Of a stretch of DNA of 64,000 nt, positions 60,667 through 64,000 are shown one piece after another. The notes below the pieces were generated by a model, which saw only the letters and a list, made by a program, of their open reading frames with translations, was not told where the DNA came from and searched no databases. Made by a program: the position numbers and the translations under genes. The stretch comes from Solidesulfovibrio aerotolerans. Lineage in GTDB: Bacteria; Desulfobacterota; Desulfovibrionia; Desulfovibrionales; Desulfovibrionaceae. Every line of letters begins with the position of its first letter. Within the stretch, counting starts at the first letter, position 1. The stretch spans positions 1 through 64,000 of the forward strand of contig NZ_WVUD01000020.1 in NCBI RefSeq assembly GCF_009856865.1. The letters run 5' to 3'.

Positions 60667-60721
60667 GCGGGCGGCTTGGCAGGGCCAACCCGGGATGCGC
60701 CAGCCCTGCCAAGCCGCCCGC
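60667..60721. promoter_or_regulatory. 19-bp perfect inverted repeat between divergent genes
   Basis: Arms 60667-60685 and 60703-60721 are exact complements around a 17-nt loop. It lies between the acyl-CoA dehydrogenase start and the marR promoter, with no T-run on either side; perhaps an insulating terminator or a regulator site. Confidence 0.6.
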
Positions 60722-60727
60722 CTCGCC

Positions 60728-60756
60728 TTGACACAGATAGTTGCTATCAATACATT
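60728..60756 (+). promoter_or_regulatory. marR-emrAB promoter with embedded operator
   Basis: TTGACA at 60728-60733, 17-bp spacer, TACATT at 60751-60756. GATAG-TTG-CTATC at 60736-60748, a perfect dyad, sits in the spacer, where a bound MarR dimer would block polymerase. Confidence 0.7.
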
Positions 60757-60797
60757 CCGCACGACAACTTTTGCCGGCCGACCGGCTCCAGGACGCC

Positions 60798-61268
60798 ATG
60801 GACCCAACCCTGCCCTATGCTCTCGATCAGGCCGTCGGCTATGCCGTGGGCCATGCGGCGGCCAAGATCAAGATTGCCCTGCGCCGGGTGTTTGTCGCCG
60901 CCGGCCACGATGTCACCCCGGATCAGTGGGTGGTGCTCAACCGTCTGGCCGAAACAGCCGGGCTGACCCAGGCGGGTTTGGGCGAACGCACGGTCAAAGA
61001 CAAGACCACCATCACCCGCATCCTCGACCGGCTGGAAGAAAAAGGATTGCTGACCCGTCAGCGCGACCCCCGCGACCGCCGCAGCCAGCGCCTGTACCTC
61101 ACCCCCGAGGGCGAAGCCACGGTGCGCCGGCTCGTCCCCCTGGTGCAAACCTTTGCTGCGGCCGCCTACGCCGACCTGACCGAGGACGACAGGTACGCCC
61201 TGCGCCGCCTTCTCGGCCGCATTGAAGACCGCCTCGACGCCATGCTCGAACCCAAGGACGCCGTATGA
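60798..61268 (+). CDS. MarR family transcriptional regulator
   Basis: A 156-residue repressor. The winged helix has GLTQAGLGERTVKDKTTITRILDRLEEKGLLTRQRDPRDRR at about 54-94, the classical MarR pattern, with dimer helices at both ends. It is first in a three-gene operon with a membrane fusion protein and an efflux transporter; ATGA overlap links it to the next gene. The likely inducer is a toxic organic compound. AGGA lies a few bases before the ATG at 60798. Confidence 0.9.
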   Translation: MDPTLPYALDQAVGYAVGHAAAKIKIALRRVFVAAGHDVTPDQWVVLNRLAETAGLTQAGLGERTVKDKTTITRILDRLEEKGLLTRQRDPRDRRSQRLYLTPEGEATVRRLVPLVQTFAAAAYADLTEDDRYALRRLLGRIEDRLDAMLEPKDAV

Positions 61269-62476
61269 AACCGTTTTTCCGCCCCAAGCACAAAACCGAA
61301 GGGCAACCCGCCAGCCGCAAAAAAACCGTCCTGATCCTGGCCGTCGCAGTCGTTGCCGTCCTGAGCCTGGGCTATGTCTTCTATTCCCGGGGCAAGGTTT
61401 CCACGGACGACGCCTTTATCGACGGCCGCATCCATCCCATAACCCCCCGGGTGGCCGGCTACGTCAACGAGGCTCCTGTCGAAGACAACCAGCTCGTGGC
61501 CGCTGGCGATGTGTTGGCCGTACTGGACCCAACCGATTACGAAGTGGCCCTGGCCCAGGCCAAGGCCGATCTGGCCGCGGCCGAGAGCCAGCTTGCGGCC
61601 CAGGAACTGGGCGTGCCCCTGCAACGCTCCCAGACCTCGTCCAAGGTGACGGGTGCCCAGGCCCAGCTCGAAAGCGAACAGCGCAGCCTGGAGCAGGCCA
61701 CCAAGGAACGCGACGCCGCTGTCCAGGACGCCGCCCAGATCGAGGCACAGCTCGACCAGGACAAGCTCGACTGGGGTCGTATCAGCCAGTTGCGCCAAAA
61801 GGATGCGGTGTCCCAGTCCGACCTTGATACCATCGACAACAAGCGCCGCGCCCACGAAGCCCAGCTGCGGGCCGCCCGGGCCAAGGCCGAAGGGGCCGGC
61901 CGCCGTCTGGAATCCATCCTGGCCGATATCAAACGGCTGCGCTCGGCCATCGTGCTGGCCGAGACCGGCGAGGAGCAGGCCGTTATCCAGACCCGGGAAG
62001 CCTCGGCCCAAAAAGCCAAGGCGGAACTGGCCCGGCAAAAGGTCAAACAGGCCGAACTCAATCTGTCCTACACCCGCATTGTCTCGCCCGTGGCCGGGCA
62101 CGTCACCAAAAAGCAGATCGAATCCGGCCGGCTGGTGGCCGCCGGCCAGTCCCTTATGACCATTGTGCCCCTTGAGCCCACACAACTGTGGATCACGGCC
62201 AATTTCAAGGAAACCCAGCTCAAAGACGTGCGGCCGGGCCAGAAAGTCTCCATCGACGTGGACACCTACCCCGACTACCCGCTCACCGGCGTGGTGGAAT
62301 CCATCATGGCCGGCACCGGCTCGGTGTTTTCCCTTTTTCCCACGGAAAACGCCTCGGGCAACTACGTGAAAATCGTCCAGCGCATCCCGGTCAAGATCGT
62401 GTTTGACGTGGACAAGGCCGCGCTGCCGCCCTTGCGCCTGGGCATGAGCGTCGTGCCCACCATCCACACCCGGTAA
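61265..62476 (+). CDS. EmrA/HlyD-family membrane fusion protein
   Basis: A 403-residue periplasmic adaptor. One helix (residues 20-38, VLILAVAVVAVLSLGYVF) anchors it. A lipoyl half follows (VSTDDAFIDGRIHPITPRVAGYV), then a long coiled coil (about 95-240, rich in Q, E and A), and the second lipoyl half (LSYTRIVSPVAGHVTKKQIESG). The beta-barrel block ITANFKETQLKDVRPGQKVSIDVD fits EmrA. It links the inner-membrane pump to an outer-membrane channel; no TolC-like gene is within the window. Confidence 0.92.
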   Translation: MKPFFRPKHKTEGQPASRKKTVLILAVAVVAVLSLGYVFYSRGKVSTDDAFIDGRIHPITPRVAGYVNEAPVEDNQLVAAGDVLAVLDPTDYEVALAQAKADLAAAESQLAAQELGVPLQRSQTSSKVTGAQAQLESEQRSLEQATKERDAAVQDAAQIEAQLDQDKLDWGRISQLRQKDAVSQSDLDTIDNKRRAHEAQLRAARAKAEGAGRRLESILADIKRLRSAIVLAETGEEQAVIQTREASAQKAKAELARQKVKQAELNLSYTRIVSPVAGHVTKKQIESGRLVAAGQSLMTIVPLEPTQLWITANFKETQLKDVRPGQKVSIDVDTYPDYPLTGVVESIMAGTGSVFSLFPTENASGNYVKIVQRIPVKIVFDVDKAALPPLRLGMSVVPTIHTR

Positions 62477-62480
62477 CCGT

Positions 62481-64000
62481 ATGGCCGCCCCCGCCCCCAA
62501 CAAATGGCTGATCACCCTGGCGGTGATGATCCCCACGCTCATCGAGATTCTCGACACCTCCATTGCCAACGTGGCCCTGGGGCATATCCAGGGCAGCCTG
62601 TCCGCCGGCCAGGACGAGGTGACCTGGGTGCTCACCTCCTATCTCGTGTCCAACGCCATCGTCATCCCCATCAGCGGTTTTCTGTCCAAGCTCTTTGGCC
62701 GGCGCAACTACCTGCTCTTATCCGTGGTGATCTTCACCATCGCCAGCATGCTCTGCGGTCTGGCCACCAGCCTTGGCATGCTGGTCTTTTTCCGCATCAT
62801 CCAGGGCCTTGGCGGCGGCGGGCTGCAACCCATGTCCCAGGCTATTTTGCTCGAAGCCTACCCGCCCCAGGAACGCGGTCTGGCCATGGCCATTTTTGCC
62901 ATGGGTGCTGTGCTCGGCCCCATCCTCGGGCCGCTTTTGGGCGGCTATATCACCGACAACTATTCCTGGCGCTGGATTTTCAACATCAACGTGCCCGTGG
63001 GCATCCTGGCCGTGGGCATGATCTGGCTCTACATCAAAGATCCGGATTATCTGGTGCGCCGCAAGGCCGGGGAGTCGGTGGACTATATCGGGCTGGCCTT
63101 GCTCACGCTTGGCCTTGGCTCTTTGCAAATCGTTTTGGACAAGGGCCAGCAGGACGATTGGTTTAATTCCGATTTCATCCTCATCCTGTCCATCATCGCC
63201 GGCATTGCCCTGGCCGCCTTTCTCGTCTGGGAACTGCTGTGCAAGCATCCGGTGGTCGATCTGCGCGTGTTTAAAGACCGCAGTTTCGCCATGGGCAACG
63301 TGGTCATGTTTTTCGGCTATTTCGCCTTTTTCGGGGCTATCGTGCTGTTGCCGCTCTATCTGCAAAACCTCATGGGCTACTCGGCCTTTCTTGCCGGTGT
63401 GGTGCTTGGGCCGGGGGGCCTTATCATGCTGGCCGTCCTGCCTATCGTTGGCAAGCTGACCAATAAAATCGACGCCCGGTTTATTCTGTGCGCGGGACTT
63501 TGTGTGAGCGCCTATTCGCTTTTTAACATGTCGGGGTTTTCGCTCGACATCGACATCGGCACGGCCATTGCCGCCCGCAACATCCAGGCCGTGGGCATTG
63601 CCCTGTTCTTTGTGCCGCTGTCCTATCTGACCATGGCGTATATTTCCCGCGAAGCCATGAACAACGCCTCGGCGGTTTTTAATCTGCTGCGAAACCTCGG
63701 CGGTTCCTTTGGTGTGGCCTTTGTCACCACCCTGCTGGCCCGGCGCGCCCAGTTCCACCAGTCCCGGCTGGTGGAAAACCTGACCCCCTATGACCTCACC
63801 TTCCAGTCGGTCCAGGAGCGCCTGACCGCCTATCTCGCCCCCAAACTGCTCGGCATCCACGACGCGGCCCAGACCGCCAGCGGCGCCCTCTACCGGCTCA
63901 TGCTCAAACAGGCCAACGCCATGGCCTTTTGCGATGTTTTTTATGCCCAGGGCGTCATGTTCCTGGGGCTGGCTGTGCTTATGTGGATCATGAAAAAACC
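62481..64000 (+). CDS. EmrB-like DHA2 family efflux transporter, 3' end cut
   Basis: The frame opens with ATG at 62481, 5 nt after the adaptor stop, and stays open to the window end (506 codons visible). The 14-helix DHA2 marks are present: EILDTSIANVALGHIQGSL near residue 22, WVLTSYLVSNAIVIPISG, GLGGGGLQPMSQAILLEAYPP, and GAVLGPILGPLLGGYITDNYSWRWIFNIN. EmrB is about 510 residues, so only the last few are missing. It pumps drugs or toxic metabolites using proton motive force. Confidence 0.92.
   Translation, partial: MAAPAPNKWLITLAVMIPTLIEILDTSIANVALGHIQGSLSAGQDEVTWVLTSYLVSNAIVIPISGFLSKLFGRRNYLLLSVVIFTIASMLCGLATSLGMLVFFRIIQGLGGGGLQPMSQAILLEAYPPQERGLAMAIFAMGAVLGPILGPLLGGYITDNYSWRWIFNINVPVGILAVGMIWLYIKDPDYLVRRKAGESVDYIGLALLTLGLGSLQIVLDKGQQDDWFNSDFILILSIIAGIALAAFLVWELLCKHPVVDLRVFKDRSFAMGNVVMFFGYFAFFGAIVLLPLYLQNLMGYSAFLAGVVLGPGGLIMLAVLPIVGKLTNKIDARFILCAGLCVSAYSLFNMSGFSLDIDIGTAIAARNIQAVGIALFFVPLSYLTMAYISREAMNNASAVFNLLRNLGGSFGVAFVTTLLARRAQFHQSRLVENLTPYDLTFQSVQERLTAYLAPKLLGIHDAAQTASGALYRLMLKQANAMAFCDVFYAQGVMFLGLAVLMWIMKK

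Overview
The window is GC-rich DNA from a bacterium of the Desulfovibrio type (Desulfovibrionaceae, probably close to Solidesulfovibrio). Three things point there. One gene encodes a molybdenum aldehyde oxidoreductase whose cofactor-binding cysteines and active-site Glu fall at the same residue numbers as in the Desulfovibrio gigas enzyme (MOP). The gene order beside it matches the DVU_1552-DVU_1559 families of D. vulgaris as I remember them. The transport and respiration genes also suit an anaerobe. I see no rRNA, tRNA, CRISPR array, phage or intact insertion sequence.

Layout. 1-6471: the end of a DUF1176-like secreted protein, then nitrogen assimilation (glnK, amtB, glnA), a split YeeE/YedE sulfur-transport pair and a YbaK-type deacylase. 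6753-18321: the aldehyde oxidoreductase region, all on the minus strand: MoeA-like protein, Mop, a large flavin/Fe-S/Hdr-like protein, a small zinc-ribbon redox protein, a methyltransferase, a C-GCAxxG-C-C protein, a radical SAM protein, an AMP-forming ligase and XdhC. 19107-23249: a DUF2238 membrane protein, an L-2-hydroxyglutarate oxidase type enzyme, a small coiled-coil protein, and threonine ammonia-lyase coupled to a half-length asparaginase. 23500-34385: two complete branched-chain amino acid ABC transporters with an IclR regulator and a small secreted protein between them. 34690-46745: a DcuB-type C4-dicarboxylate carrier with a sigma-54-like promoter, a DctB/DctD-like two-component pair, a hybrid sensor kinase, and a PhnD-like binding protein coupled to a GGDEF-EAL protein. 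46857-54039: an EVE protein, a zinc-ribbon protein, then a plus-strand cluster of DUF6599 protein, DUF362 protein, membrane polyferredoxin, exported aldo/keto reductase and quinone-oxidoreductase-like dehydrogenase. 54315-60556: an electron-transfer flavoprotein, its FixC-like acceptor with a fused ferredoxin, and a long acyl-CoA dehydrogenase. 60798-64000: a MarR regulator with an EmrAB-type efflux pump; the last gene runs off the window.

How it works together. The nitrogen genes look wired without covalent modification: the PII protein has Val where Tyr51 is uridylylated in E. coli, and the glutamine synthetase lacks the adenylylation motif. The Mop cluster combines an enzyme, its cofactor-maturation proteins and several proteins of unknown purpose that travel with it. 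The DUF6599-DUF362-polyferredoxin-aldo/keto reductase cluster looks like an export-linked redox system I cannot match to a described pathway. The ETF, FixC-like protein and acyl-CoA dehydrogenase form a complete electron route from an acyl-CoA to the membrane.

Intergenic DNA carries a dispersed family of long, often perfect hairpins built on the core GCCTCCGGCGGCC and GGACCCCC, commonly in facing pairs. One of them contains a 40-bp perfect palindrome.
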